NCBI GenBank assembly: GCA_026390535.1
Contig: JAPLFT010000217.1
Span: 1-7,210 of the forward strand
DNA length: 7,210 nucleotides
DNA from: Pseudomonadota bacterium
GTDB lineage: Bacteria; Bdellovibrionota; JAFGOL01
Direction of reading: 5' to 3'
Both the position numbers and the translations under genes were made by a program. How positions within the stretch are numbered: position 1 is the stretch's first letter; every line of letters begins with the position of its first letter. This document shows positions 1 through 6,843 of this stretch, piece by piece. The notes under the pieces are model-generated. The model made no database searches, was not told the origin of the DNA, and saw only the letters and a list, made by a program, of their open reading frames with translations.

Positions 1-33
1 TTAAGAGAGATAAGGCAAGGTGTGGAAGAATAG
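1..33 (+). CDS. Possible C-terminal tail of an upstream gene (partial)
   Basis: Frame 1 is open from the window edge to a TAG at 31-33 and would encode the last ten residues, LREIRQGVEE, of a gene starting outside the window. Its stop lies 6 bases before the next ATG, and the ribosome-binding site of that gene overlaps it, as is usual within an operon. Frame 3 is also open, to a TAA at 48-50, so the frame of the upstream gene cannot be decided from this fragment. Nothing can be said about function. Confidence 0.25.
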   Translation, partial: LREIRQGVEE

Positions 34-39
34 GAAGAT

Positions 40-1545
40 ATGGTTTTTAACTTTTTCCTTTTAGTCTCTTTACTCGGTAATTTAGCCCATCCCTGGGGCA
101 GGATCGTTGTGTCCACCGGTTCCAGGGATATAGTATCCATGTGGCAGCTTGAACCGCACGAAAAAACATTTCCCCACCTGGACGATATAAGAAGACAGAT
201 ATACGACACACTTTACGAGTTTGATGAAAAAGGCAACGTAAAAGAAAGTCTTGCGGAATCCTGTAATATCTCATCTTACAACGAGGATATTGAGAACAAT
301 GTAAAGATAATAATGAATTGCAGAATAAGACCGGGCGTCTTTTTCCATGACGGGGTTGAACTCACTTCCAGAGATGTCGCATTTTCCATAAACAGACTCA
401 AAACATCAAAGACACTCTCTTCTTATTTTGACATAATGGAAAATTGCGTCGCTCCAAATAATTATAGCGTAACATTCACGCTCAAATATAAGACGCCGGA
501 TGTGATCTCTCCAAAGGAATGGCTATACGAAAGATTCAAAAGGATACTTGCAAAAACCGGCTACATAGTAAGGGCAAGATATTTTGAGGGGAATATTAAC
601 TGGGCAATAGAGTATCCGGTCGGTACCGGACCGTTTTATTTTCAGGATTGGAAGATATGGGACAGGGACGAGGGCAGATCCCAGATCATATTATCAAAGA
701 ATAAATCGTACTGGAAAAAAGAATATCCAAAGCTGGATCAGCTCATATTCAGATTCCTGCCTTCCGCTATGTGGTCGGAACAGATAAAAAAAGGTTTTTT
801 GTCTTTGGTACTGCGTCCTACAGCAATGGATTATGAGCTCTTTAATACTCTCAACAAAAATCACGATATCGCCAAAACCTCAAAGAGATTAATGTTTTCC
901 TATCAGTATCTGCTTTTTAGTCCGTATTCAAAGAATTTTCAGTCCAGGGACTTAAAAAGGGCTTTGCTTAATTCTGTGGACAGGGTTTCTATCTCAAAAT
1001 CTCTGGGATCCACTGCAATGATAAATTCCGGCCGGGCGCTTTATGCCAGCATTGTTTTTCCTGAAAAATTTCATCTTTTAAAATATAGTCCTAAAGAAGC
1101 CAGAGAAGAAGTTATGTATTATCTGAAGGATAAGAAGAATAAACCCAAGGCAGGGTACAAAAAGGGGTATATAAATATAAATATTCTGGTCCCAGATAGG
1201 GCGGAAGAACTTTTAGTCGCTGAAGAGCTAAGAAGGCAACTTTATCCTGTGGGTTTTTCTGTGAAGATCAATAAACTTTCCTCTGAAAATTACAACATAG
1301 CTTTAAACAAAAAGGCTTTTAACGATTACGATCTTATATTATACAGCGTTGATGAAAACCCCAATTACCTGACCCCCAATGTCAGAGATATATTGAGTTA
1401 CGGCGGTGTACAGCTTTACCAGAGATCCTTGACTTATATATTATCCATGTCTGATACAGAGAGTTCTATGGAGCCGTACTCTATTCCTTTAACGGAATTT
1501 ATGCCTCCTGTGGAAGGACCGGTCTATTTTTTTGATACCGAATAA
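40..1545 (+). CDS. Family-5 extracellular solute-binding protein (peptide/nickel ABC transporter type)
   Basis: This 501-residue protein is recognisable as a periplasmic binding protein of the SBP_bac_5 (OppA/DppA/NikA) family, which captures oligopeptides, nickel chelates or sugars for an ABC importer. The family signature is clear around residues 98-120 (PGVFFHDGVELTSRDVAFSI), followed by GTGPFYF at 195-201, a KNKSYWKK segment at 220-227 and NSVDR at 311-315. The length is slightly below the usual 500-550. The N terminus is a hydrophobic stretch (residues 2-15) that should act as a signal peptide, but it has no Lys or Arg before the core and no lipobox. An in-frame stop at 31-33 rules out a longer start, and AGGAAG at 32-37 sits just upstream of the chosen ATG. 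There are three cysteines (75, 94, 136). No permease or ATPase gene of the importer is visible, so the substrate is unknown. The next gene starts 12 bases downstream. Confidence 0.85.
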   Translation: MVFNFFLLVSLLGNLAHPWGRIVVSTGSRDIVSMWQLEPHEKTFPHLDDIRRQIYDTLYEFDEKGNVKESLAESCNISSYNEDIENNVKIIMNCRIRPGVFFHDGVELTSRDVAFSINRLKTSKTLSSYFDIMENCVAPNNYSVTFTLKYKTPDVISPKEWLYERFKRILAKTGYIVRARYFEGNINWAIEYPVGTGPFYFQDWKIWDRDEGRSQIILSKNKSYWKKEYPKLDQLIFRFLPSAMWSEQIKKGFLSLVLRPTAMDYELFNTLNKNHDIAKTSKRLMFSYQYLLFSPYSKNFQSRDLKRALLNSVDRVSISKSLGSTAMINSGRALYASIVFPEKFHLLKYSPKEAREEVMYYLKDKKNKPKAGYKKGYININILVPDRAEELLVAEELRRQLYPVGFSVKINKLSSENYNIALNKKAFNDYDLILYSVDENPNYLTPNVRDILSYGGVQLYQRSLTYILSMSDTESSMEPYSIPLTEFMPPVEGPVYFFDTE

Positions 1546-1550
1546 GGGGA
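1544..1550 (+). promoter_or_regulatory. Ribosome-binding site of the thioredoxin/CcdA-like gene
   Basis: The purine-rich AAGGGGA overlaps the stop codon of the preceding gene and lies 7 bases before the ATG at 1558. It supports that start and suggests the two genes are translated from one message. Confidence 0.6.
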
Positions 1551-1557
1551 ATCCCAA

Positions 1558-2826
1558 ATGAAAAAATTTCTTATATCTTTGATGCTGATTGGTTTGACTG
1601 CTTCTGCTTATGCAGCAGATAAGTCCGGCGAGGATGACTCCGGCTTTTGCAGCGTAGGCGATAGTAATTCGCCGTGTAACGTGAAAGGCGGGTTCTTCTC
1701 TGAGCAGGAAGTAAAGAACGTGATGCAGCATGATGCAGCTCCGACAGATCAGATATATAAGGAAATGAAGGACGGTAAGATATACCTTTACCTGTTCTAT
1801 GCTTATGATTGTCCTCATTGCAAAAAAGCTCATGAGTTTTTGGAAGAGCTTAAAAAACAATATCCGGAACTGATAGTCCTTCAGTATGAAGTTAAAAAGA
1901 ACAAGAATAATATAAAGTTTTTTGAATCAGTTGCCGGTTCATACGGCGTAAAACCACAGGGCGTTCCCACAATATTTATAGGCGGAAAGAATTTTGTAGG
2001 GTTTGATGAAAAGGTAACATGTAATGCTATTATAAAAGAAGTGAGGAGTTTAAAGGGAATTAAAGATTCCTGTGCAACCTCAGAAATAGATGTCCCTTTG
2101 CTGGGGACAATAAATATCCGTACAATCTCTTTGCCCATGTTCACCGTATATATAGGATTACTGGATGGGCTTAATCCTTGTGCTATGTGGGTGTTGATGT
2201 TCCTGCTGGGCCTTATGGTCTACGCAAAGGACAGAAAAAAGATAATATTCCTTGGGACTACTTTTGTTGTTGCCTCCGGCGTAGTTTATTTTCTTTTTAT
2301 GACCGCCTGGGTGAACATATTCCTCGTCATAGGTTACTCAAGATTTATAACTATTGCTCTTGGAATAGTCGCTGTAACAATGGGACTTGTGAATGTAAAG
2401 GAATTGTTCTTTTTTAAGAAGGGTATTTCTTTAATGATACCTAAATCCGCAAAACCAAAACTTTATAAGAAATCACGCGCAATTATATATGAGAAGAATA
2501 AAATATTTGCCGTCATAGGGACCATAATGCTTGCCGTGTTCGTTAATTTTATAGAACTCGGATGCACGGTTGGGCTTCCTGCCATATACACCAGGATACT
2601 TTCTTTAAAGAACCTTCCGCCGCTTCAGACATACCTGTATATAGCGTTCTATAATGTGCTGTATGTTGTGCCGCTAGCCATCATTGTTATAATCTTTGCC
2701 GTTACGCTGGGCCACATGAAGTTCACAGACAGATTCGGAAAGATATTCAAGCTTATCAGCGGTATTTTGATGCTGCTACTGGGAATACTTCTGATACTAT
2801 TCCCGGGACTCCTGATAATTACATAA
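1558..2826 (+). CDS. Exported thioredoxin-like domain fused to a CcdA/DsbD-like membrane domain
   Basis: The 422-residue protein starts with a good signal peptide (MKKFLISLML..., cut probably after AYA at residue 19). A thioredoxin-fold domain follows at about 70-170, with the redox motif CPHC at 85-88 and the cis-proline loop GVPT at 135-138. Residues 190-422 form about six membrane helices (near 194-222, 228-256, 260-282, 316-345, 358-382, 396-420). Two of them carry conserved cysteines in the contexts GLNPCA (C208) and ELGCT (C336), the pattern of divergent CcdA/DsbD-type electron carriers. By family knowledge, such proteins pass electrons from cytoplasmic thioredoxin across the membrane. 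I infer that here the acceptor is the protein's own exported CPHC domain, which would then reduce or isomerise exported thiols. Extra cysteines at 31, 40, 155 and 172 are unusual. The order, soluble domain first, differs from the C-terminal gamma domain of DsbD. The physiological partner is unknown. It is probably co-transcribed with the upstream binding-protein gene. Confidence 0.82.
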   Translation: MKKFLISLMLIGLTASAYAADKSGEDDSGFCSVGDSNSPCNVKGGFFSEQEVKNVMQHDAAPTDQIYKEMKDGKIYLYLFYAYDCPHCKKAHEFLEELKKQYPELIVLQYEVKKNKNNIKFFESVAGSYGVKPQGVPTIFIGGKNFVGFDEKVTCNAIIKEVRSLKGIKDSCATSEIDVPLLGTINIRTISLPMFTVYIGLLDGLNPCAMWVLMFLLGLMVYAKDRKKIIFLGTTFVVASGVVYFLFMTAWVNIFLVIGYSRFITIALGIVAVTMGLVNVKELFFFKKGISLMIPKSAKPKLYKKSRAIIYEKNKIFAVIGTIMLAVFVNFIELGCTVGLPAIYTRILSLKNLPPLQTYLYIAFYNVLYVVPLAIIVIIFAVTLGHMKFTDRFGKIFKLISGILMLLLGILLILFPGLLIIT

Positions 2827-2836
2827 AGGGGGCTCC

Positions 2837-2865
2837 TTGACTATATCGTTAAAAAGCTTTATTTT
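2837..2865 (+). promoter_or_regulatory. Predicted sigma70-type promoter of metH, leaderless
   Basis: A -35-like TTGACT (2837-2842) and a -10-like TATTTT (2860-2865) are separated by exactly 17 bases. The -10 ends 9 bases before the metH ATG at 2875, so transcription would start about 2-3 bases upstream of the codon, or on it. There is no purine-rich ribosome-binding site between 2840 and 2874. The same element, with 14 identical positions at identical spacing, precedes ftsE. The start site is inferred, not observed. Confidence 0.62.
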
Positions 2866-2874
2866 GTTATTATT

Positions 2875-5298
2875 ATGAAACGCAATTCCGTTAATAAACA
2901 TGTTGATATAATAAAGCACCTAAAAACAAAGGGTTACCTTGTCTCTGATGGTGCCACCGGTACGGAACTTATAAACGCCGGGGTACTTAAAAAGGGTATA
3001 TCTCCTGATCATATTCTATTAAATGATCCTGATGCGTTTGTAAAAGTACACCGTTCATACTACGAGGCTGGTTCTGATTACACTGTTGCAAATAATTTTG
3101 GAGCCACAAGGACAAAACTCGAGGAATGGGGTTTGCAGGGTGAACTCGAAAAGATAAACAGGGTTGCCATCCAGTGTGTAAAAAAAGCGCTTAAACAATC
3201 CGGTAAAAAAGGTTTTGTTGCATCCAGTATTGGTCCCACAGGTAGGTTGCTGCCTCCTATGGGTAACGCCACCATGGAAGAGCTTATAGATATTTACAAG
3301 GAACAGATAAAAATAATCTACGACGAGGGAGTTGACCTTTTTGTGATAGAGACTATGAGCGATATGCGCGAGGCAAAGGCTGCGTACATTGCCATCCGCG
3401 ATATATGCAATGTCCCGGTAGGGGTGTGCCTTACTTTTGATGCCAACGCAAAAACACTTTTTAATAATAGTCCTGAATCCTTTGCGGTAACATTTGATGC
3501 AACCGATGTGCTGTTCCTCGGCGTAAATTGCTCAGTCGGCCCAAAAGATGTAACACCCATTATACAGAGAATAGGCGAATACACCAGTAAGCCCATAGTG
3601 GTTAATGCCAACGCCGGTACGGGTTACGCGCATTTTGAAATAGGGGATTTTACATCCCAGATAGATCAGTGGATAGCCGCAGGCGCTAGGATATTTGGGG
3701 GCTGTTGCGGTACTACTCCAGATTATATAAAAGCCATAAGTAAAGCCCTTGCTAAAAAGAAGATGAAGAAAAAACTCTCTGTTAAATTGGGGACTCACCT
3801 TGCCTCACTCAGTAAAGTCGTGAGTGTCGGTGAAAATCTTCCTACAGCGATAATAGGGGAAAGAATAAATCCTACCAACAAAAAGGACATGATAGATGAA
3901 CTCAAACACGGAACCCTTGAACTGGTAAAAGAATATGCCAGAAAACAAATAGATGATGGTGCGCATCTTTTGGACGTGAATCTTGGTGCCGCCGGTGTGG
4001 ATCAGGTTAAATTGATGAGTAAAACATTTCAGATGTTGTCTGCACTTTTTGAGGCGCCACTGGTAGTTGATTCATCCAAGGTGGAAGCTATAGAGGCTGC
4101 TCTTCGTGCTTATGGCGGAAAGGCTCTTATCAATTCCACTACAGCGGATAAGGACAAGGCGGAAAAAATATTTAAACTTGCCGCAAAATATGGAGCCGCG
4201 GTTATAGGACTTACGATGAATGAAAAGGGAATTCCTATGTCTGCTGGTGAAAGATTTGTTCTTGCATCCGGGATGCTGAAACTGGCAAAAGCGCATGGAA
4301 TAAAGCCGGAAAATCTTGTTATTGATACATTGACACTTTCTTTGTCATCAAATCAAAAAGAGGTTATGGAAACCATAAAAACCCTGGAGCTTGTTAAAAA
4401 TAAATTGCACCTTTCTACGATACTGGGAGTAAGCAATGTTTCTTATGGTCTTCCGGCAAGAGAAAACCTGAATCAGACGTTTTTAACCCTTGCCATCAAT
4501 GCCGGCCTTAACCTTGCTATAGTGAATCCGTCGTCTGAACATATGAAAAAATCTTTTGATACGATGAATGTAATAAATGGTTATGATGCCTTTGCGGTGG
4601 AATACATTAATGAATATGCCAAATCCATAAAACCTGAGGGTGAAAGGGATAAATCGGAAAGACCGCAGGATCCAATGTCTCTATTGAGGCAGGCTATTAT
4701 AGACGGTGATGATTCAATATCCGTTGTTGCGGCAAAGGCGGCTTCAGGCCTTGGTTTAACTCTGGTGGATATAGCGACTAAATCCATGATACCTGCAATT
4801 GAGGTAGTTGGAAAATATTTTAAGGATGGAAGATATTTTCTTCCACAGGTTGTGTTGTCCGCACAGGCGATGAAGAAGGCTTTTGAAATACTTAAGGCGC
4901 ATGATGGCGGACAAAAAATAGAGTATAAGGCCAAAGTGGTTATGGCTACAGTGAAGGGAGACATACACGATATAGGAAAAAACATAGTTATAACACTTTT
5001 GGAGACCAACGGATTTGAAGTTATAGACCTTGGTAAATCCATCTCTGCGGAAGATATCGTAAAAAAAGCAAAAGAGTTAAATCCGGATTTTATAGGACTA
5101 AGCGCATTGATGACTACAACGATGGAAGAGATGGGAATAGTCATAAAGGAACTAAAAAAGGCCGGACTTCATAATATCCCGGTTATGGTCGGTGGAGCAG
5201 TAGTAACCCAGGATTTTGCAAATTCAATAGGTGCAAAATTCTACGCCAAAGACGCTATGCAGGCTGTAGAGTTACTGAATCAGTGCAAAAGTAAATAA
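2875..5298 (+). CDS. metH: Cobalamin-dependent methionine synthase lacking the reactivation domain
   Basis: This 807-residue cytoplasmic enzyme is expected to transfer a methyl group from methyltetrahydrofolate to homocysteine through a cobalamin cofactor, giving methionine. The homocysteine-binding barrel (about 10-295) shows DGATGTEL at 25-32 and the three zinc-binding cysteines in GVNCS (C219) and GGCCGTTP (C277, C278). The pterin-binding barrel (about 325-580) shows GERINPTNKK at 328-337, DDGAHLLDVNLG at 360-371 and VVDSS at 397-401. The B12 cap domain spans about 598-680. The B12-binding domain (about 685-805) has the cobalt-ligand motif D696-x-H698-x-x-G701, then GLSAL at 741-745 and GG at 773-774. 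The protein ends right after this domain. E. coli MetH has about 1,200 residues with a C-terminal AdoMet-binding reactivation domain that is missing here. Thermotoga maritima has a similar short form with a separate reactivation protein. No such gene is in the window. A related corrinoid methyltransferase role is less likely, given the complete homocysteine site. Confidence 0.93.
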   Translation: MKRNSVNKHVDIIKHLKTKGYLVSDGATGTELINAGVLKKGISPDHILLNDPDAFVKVHRSYYEAGSDYTVANNFGATRTKLEEWGLQGELEKINRVAIQCVKKALKQSGKKGFVASSIGPTGRLLPPMGNATMEELIDIYKEQIKIIYDEGVDLFVIETMSDMREAKAAYIAIRDICNVPVGVCLTFDANAKTLFNNSPESFAVTFDATDVLFLGVNCSVGPKDVTPIIQRIGEYTSKPIVVNANAGTGYAHFEIGDFTSQIDQWIAAGARIFGGCCGTTPDYIKAISKALAKKKMKKKLSVKLGTHLASLSKVVSVGENLPTAIIGERINPTNKKDMIDELKHGTLELVKEYARKQIDDGAHLLDVNLGAAGVDQVKLMSKTFQMLSALFEAPLVVDSSKVEAIEAALRAYGGKALINSTTADKDKAEKIFKLAAKYGAAVIGLTMNEKGIPMSAGERFVLASGMLKLAKAHGIKPENLVIDTLTLSLSSNQKEVMETIKTLELVKNKLHLSTILGVSNVSYGLPARENLNQTFLTLAINAGLNLAIVNPSSEHMKKSFDTMNVINGYDAFAVEYINEYAKSIKPEGERDKSERPQDPMSLLRQAIIDGDDSISVVAAKAASGLGLTLVDIATKSMIPAIEVVGKYFKDGRYFLPQVVLSAQAMKKAFEILKAHDGGQKIEYKAKVVMATVKGDIHDIGKNIVITLLETNGFEVIDLGKSISAEDIVKKAKELNPDFIGLSALMTTTMEEMGIVIKELKKAGLHNIPVMVGGAVVTQDFANSIGAKFYAKDAMQAVELLNQCKSK

Positions 5299-5317
5299 TT
5301 TGTCCCGGTTTATTATC

Positions 5318-5346
5318 TTGACGTTTTCAGCATCTATCTTTATTCT
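5318..5346 (+). promoter_or_regulatory. Predicted sigma70-type promoter of the ftsE operon, leaderless
   Basis: A -35-like TTGACG (5318-5323) and a -10-like TATTCT (5341-5346) are again separated by 17 bases. The -10 ends 6 bases before the ftsE ATG, which places the expected transcription start on or within a base or so of the start codon. The gap between metH and ftsE contains no Shine-Dalgarno sequence. The match to the metH promoter (CTTGAC-N15-CTTTATTNT) strengthens both calls. Confidence 0.62.
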
Positions 5347-5352
5347 TAATCC

Positions 5353-6006
5353 ATGATTCAGTTTGACTCTGTATCCAAAGTCTATGGTACCAGGCTATTC
5401 GCGCTTAACAGCGTTAATCTCAAGGTCTCCCGTTCGGATTTTTTGCTTGTTACCGGGGGCTCGGGTGCCGGAAAATCCACACTATTAAGACTGATATACG
5501 GGGATATAAAACCCACTCATGGCAGCATCCTTGTAAGCGGTCAGGCGGTTGAAGAACTTTCTGCCAGAAAACTTGCCTATCTTAGGCGTCAGTTGGGAAT
5601 AGTTTTTCAGGATTTTAAGTTGCTATGGAACAGGACGGTACTTGATAATGTAGCTCTTCCTATCGTTATATGGGACAACAAAGAAGCAGATCCCAATTAC
5701 ATGGCAGAAAAAATAATGAAGGAATTTGATCTATGGAAGTATAAGGACCTTTATCCTTATCAACTATCCGGCGGTGAACAGCAGAAGGTATCCATATGCA
5801 GGGCACTTATAGGTGATCCGTGGGTACTGATAGCGGATGAACCTACCGGTAACCTTGATCCGCTGGCCTCAACGGAGATATTCGACATATTCAAGAATGC
5901 CTCAAAAAGGGGCAGAACCGTTATTGTTGCAACACATAATGAAAGGTCCATAAGCATGCACAGCGGAAGGGTCGTAAGACTGGAAAAGGGGAAGTTAATA
6001 GATTAG
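5353..6006 (+). CDS. ftsE: Cell-division ABC-type ATPase FtsE
   Basis: FtsE is the cytoplasmic ATPase of the FtsEX complex, which couples ATP hydrolysis at the division site or cell wall to activation of peptidoglycan hydrolases outside the membrane. The 217 residues have the normal FtsE length and all ABC motifs: Walker A GGSGAGKS at 35-42, Q-loop VFQDFKLL at 84-91, signature LSGGE at 138-142, Walker B VLIADE at 158-163 with the catalytic glutamate E163, D-loop NLDP at 167-170 and switch histidine H195. The start MIQFDSVSKVYG is typical of the family. Other small ABC ATPases (LolD/MacB type) look similar, but the adjoining ftsX, 3 bases downstream, decides the assignment. The gene follows metH after a 54-base gap holding its own predicted promoter, so it is probably the first gene of the division operon. 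It has no ribosome-binding site and is predicted to be leaderless. Confidence 0.95.
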   Translation: MIQFDSVSKVYGTRLFALNSVNLKVSRSDFLLVTGGSGAGKSTLLRLIYGDIKPTHGSILVSGQAVEELSARKLAYLRRQLGIVFQDFKLLWNRTVLDNVALPIVIWDNKEADPNYMAEKIMKEFDLWKYKDLYPYQLSGGEQQKVSICRALIGDPWVLIADEPTGNLDPLASTEIFDIFKNASKRGRTVIVATHNERSISMHSGRVVRLEKGKLID

Positions 6007-6009
6007 TTT

Positions 6010-6843
6010 ATGAAAAATTTTAGAGAAAGCCTTGCGGATATATTCAGACACCATCTGACGTCCCTGCTTTTTTGCGGCGTCATAGCCGTTACTATACTTA
6101 TTCTCTGTATATTCGGCTCAGTCATATATAATCTGGACAGCATAGAAAAAAAATGGTCATACGAAGTCAGGATAATGGTCTTTACGTCGGATACCTCTGA
6201 TCCAAAAATCATAGCAGAGCAGATCAAAAAAATAAAAAATGTTATTAATGTGACAAACATTGAACCAATAGCAGTCGCTGAACTCATAAAAAAAAGATTT
6301 CCTGACCAGAATATAACCATTTCTGAAACGGTCCTTCCGTCTATTATAGAGGTACGGGTCGGCATAAAAGACATAGATGGCATCAAAAAAGAAATTAGCA
6401 AGATCCCGGAAGTTGAAGAGATTACCGTGAACACATCCTGGTTTGACAGTCTCAAAAAACTGACATCCAGCATAGAATATGTTGCGCTGATAGTATCCGG
6501 CCTCATATTTTTTATGAGTATGTTGCTTATCTCTTATGTAACCAAGCTGGGTGTTGTGCTCAGAAAACCCGAAATAAGCATAATGCGTTTCTGCGGCGCT
6601 ACGGAATGGTACATAAGAAAACCATATGTGTTGTCCGGGATTGTCCTGGGTTTTATAGGCGGTGGGATAGGAATACTTTTTTATTTTGGACTTAGTTATT
6701 TTATGCGGAATATGATAGGAAATTTTGTTGACACTTGGAAAACAGGTACGCCGATCCAGATACTCATCATATATGGTCTTGCAATGTTCTTGGGAGCATC
6801 AGGAAACTTTATGGCTTTCTCAAGAGGCGAAGAGGATGAGTAG
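6010..6843 (+). CDS. ftsX: Cell-division membrane protein FtsX
   Basis: FtsX is the membrane half of FtsEX. It transmits the ATPase cycle of FtsE through the membrane to an extracytoplasmic hydrolase or hydrolase activator. The 277 residues show the standard layout: a short cytoplasmic N terminus, TM1 at about 18-41, an extracytoplasmic domain at about 42-154, then TM2 (155-179), TM3 (206-231) and TM4 (248-267). The family motif between TM2 and TM3 is clear: LRKPEISIMRFCGATEWYIR (184-203), matching the E/GIMRLVGAT-type cytoplasmic loop of FtsX proteins. The gene begins 3 bases after the ftsE stop. A purine stretch AAGGGGAAG at 5986-5994 lies rather far upstream (about 15 bases), so translational coupling to ftsE is likely. 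Its 3' end overlaps the next gene by 8 bases, which ties the three genes into one operon. The protein is transcribed and probably assembled together with FtsE. Confidence 0.94.
   Translation: MKNFRESLADIFRHHLTSLLFCGVIAVTILILCIFGSVIYNLDSIEKKWSYEVRIMVFTSDTSDPKIIAEQIKKIKNVINVTNIEPIAVAELIKKRFPDQNITISETVLPSIIEVRVGIKDIDGIKKEISKIPEVEEITVNTSWFDSLKKLTSSIEYVALIVSGLIFFMSMLLISYVTKLGVVLRKPEISIMRFCGATEWYIRKPYVLSGIVLGFIGGGIGILFYFGLSYFMRNMIGNFVDTWKTGTPIQILIIYGLAMFLGASGNFMAFSRGEEDE
6823..6827 (+). promoter_or_regulatory. Ribosome-binding site supporting the start at 6836
   Basis: AGAGG lies 8 bases before the ATG at 6836, inside the end of ftsX. A second GAAGAGG directly abuts the ATG. This supports the overlapping start chosen for the downstream gene. 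Confidence 0.5.

Noticed and set aside
3..50. Alternative upstream gene tail in frame 3, ending at the TAA at 48-50
   Set aside because: It is possible but would overlap the binding-protein start by 11 bases. The frame-1 tail ending at 33 gives more usual spacing, and neither can be proven from so few codons.
2178..2417. Out-of-frame + strand reading frame of 79 codons inside the CcdA-like region
   Set aside because: It overlaps well-supported membrane helices in the main frame and its cysteine-rich product resembles nothing known.
2826..2838. Short inverted repeat AAGGGGGCTCCTT after the stop of the thioredoxin/CcdA-like gene, considered as a terminator
   Set aside because: The stem is only about 5 base pairs including a G-U pair and no T-run follows. 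It overlaps the -35 element instead.
2827..2874. Possible cobalamin or SAM riboswitch ahead of metH
   Set aside because: The gap is only 48 bases, far too short for either element, and contains a promoter placed next to the ATG.
4581..5144. Long open frame of 187 codons on the minus strand inside metH
   Set aside because: It lies opposite the strongly conserved cap and B12-binding domains of metH, its translation is low-complexity Ser/Ile/Ala-rich with no recognisable motif, and it has no promoter or ribosome-binding site of its own.
6003..6506. Open frame of 167 codons on the minus strand opposite ftsX
   Set aside because: It is a shadow of the real ftsX frame. The product shows no family features, and ftsX on the other strand is fully supported by motifs and operon context.
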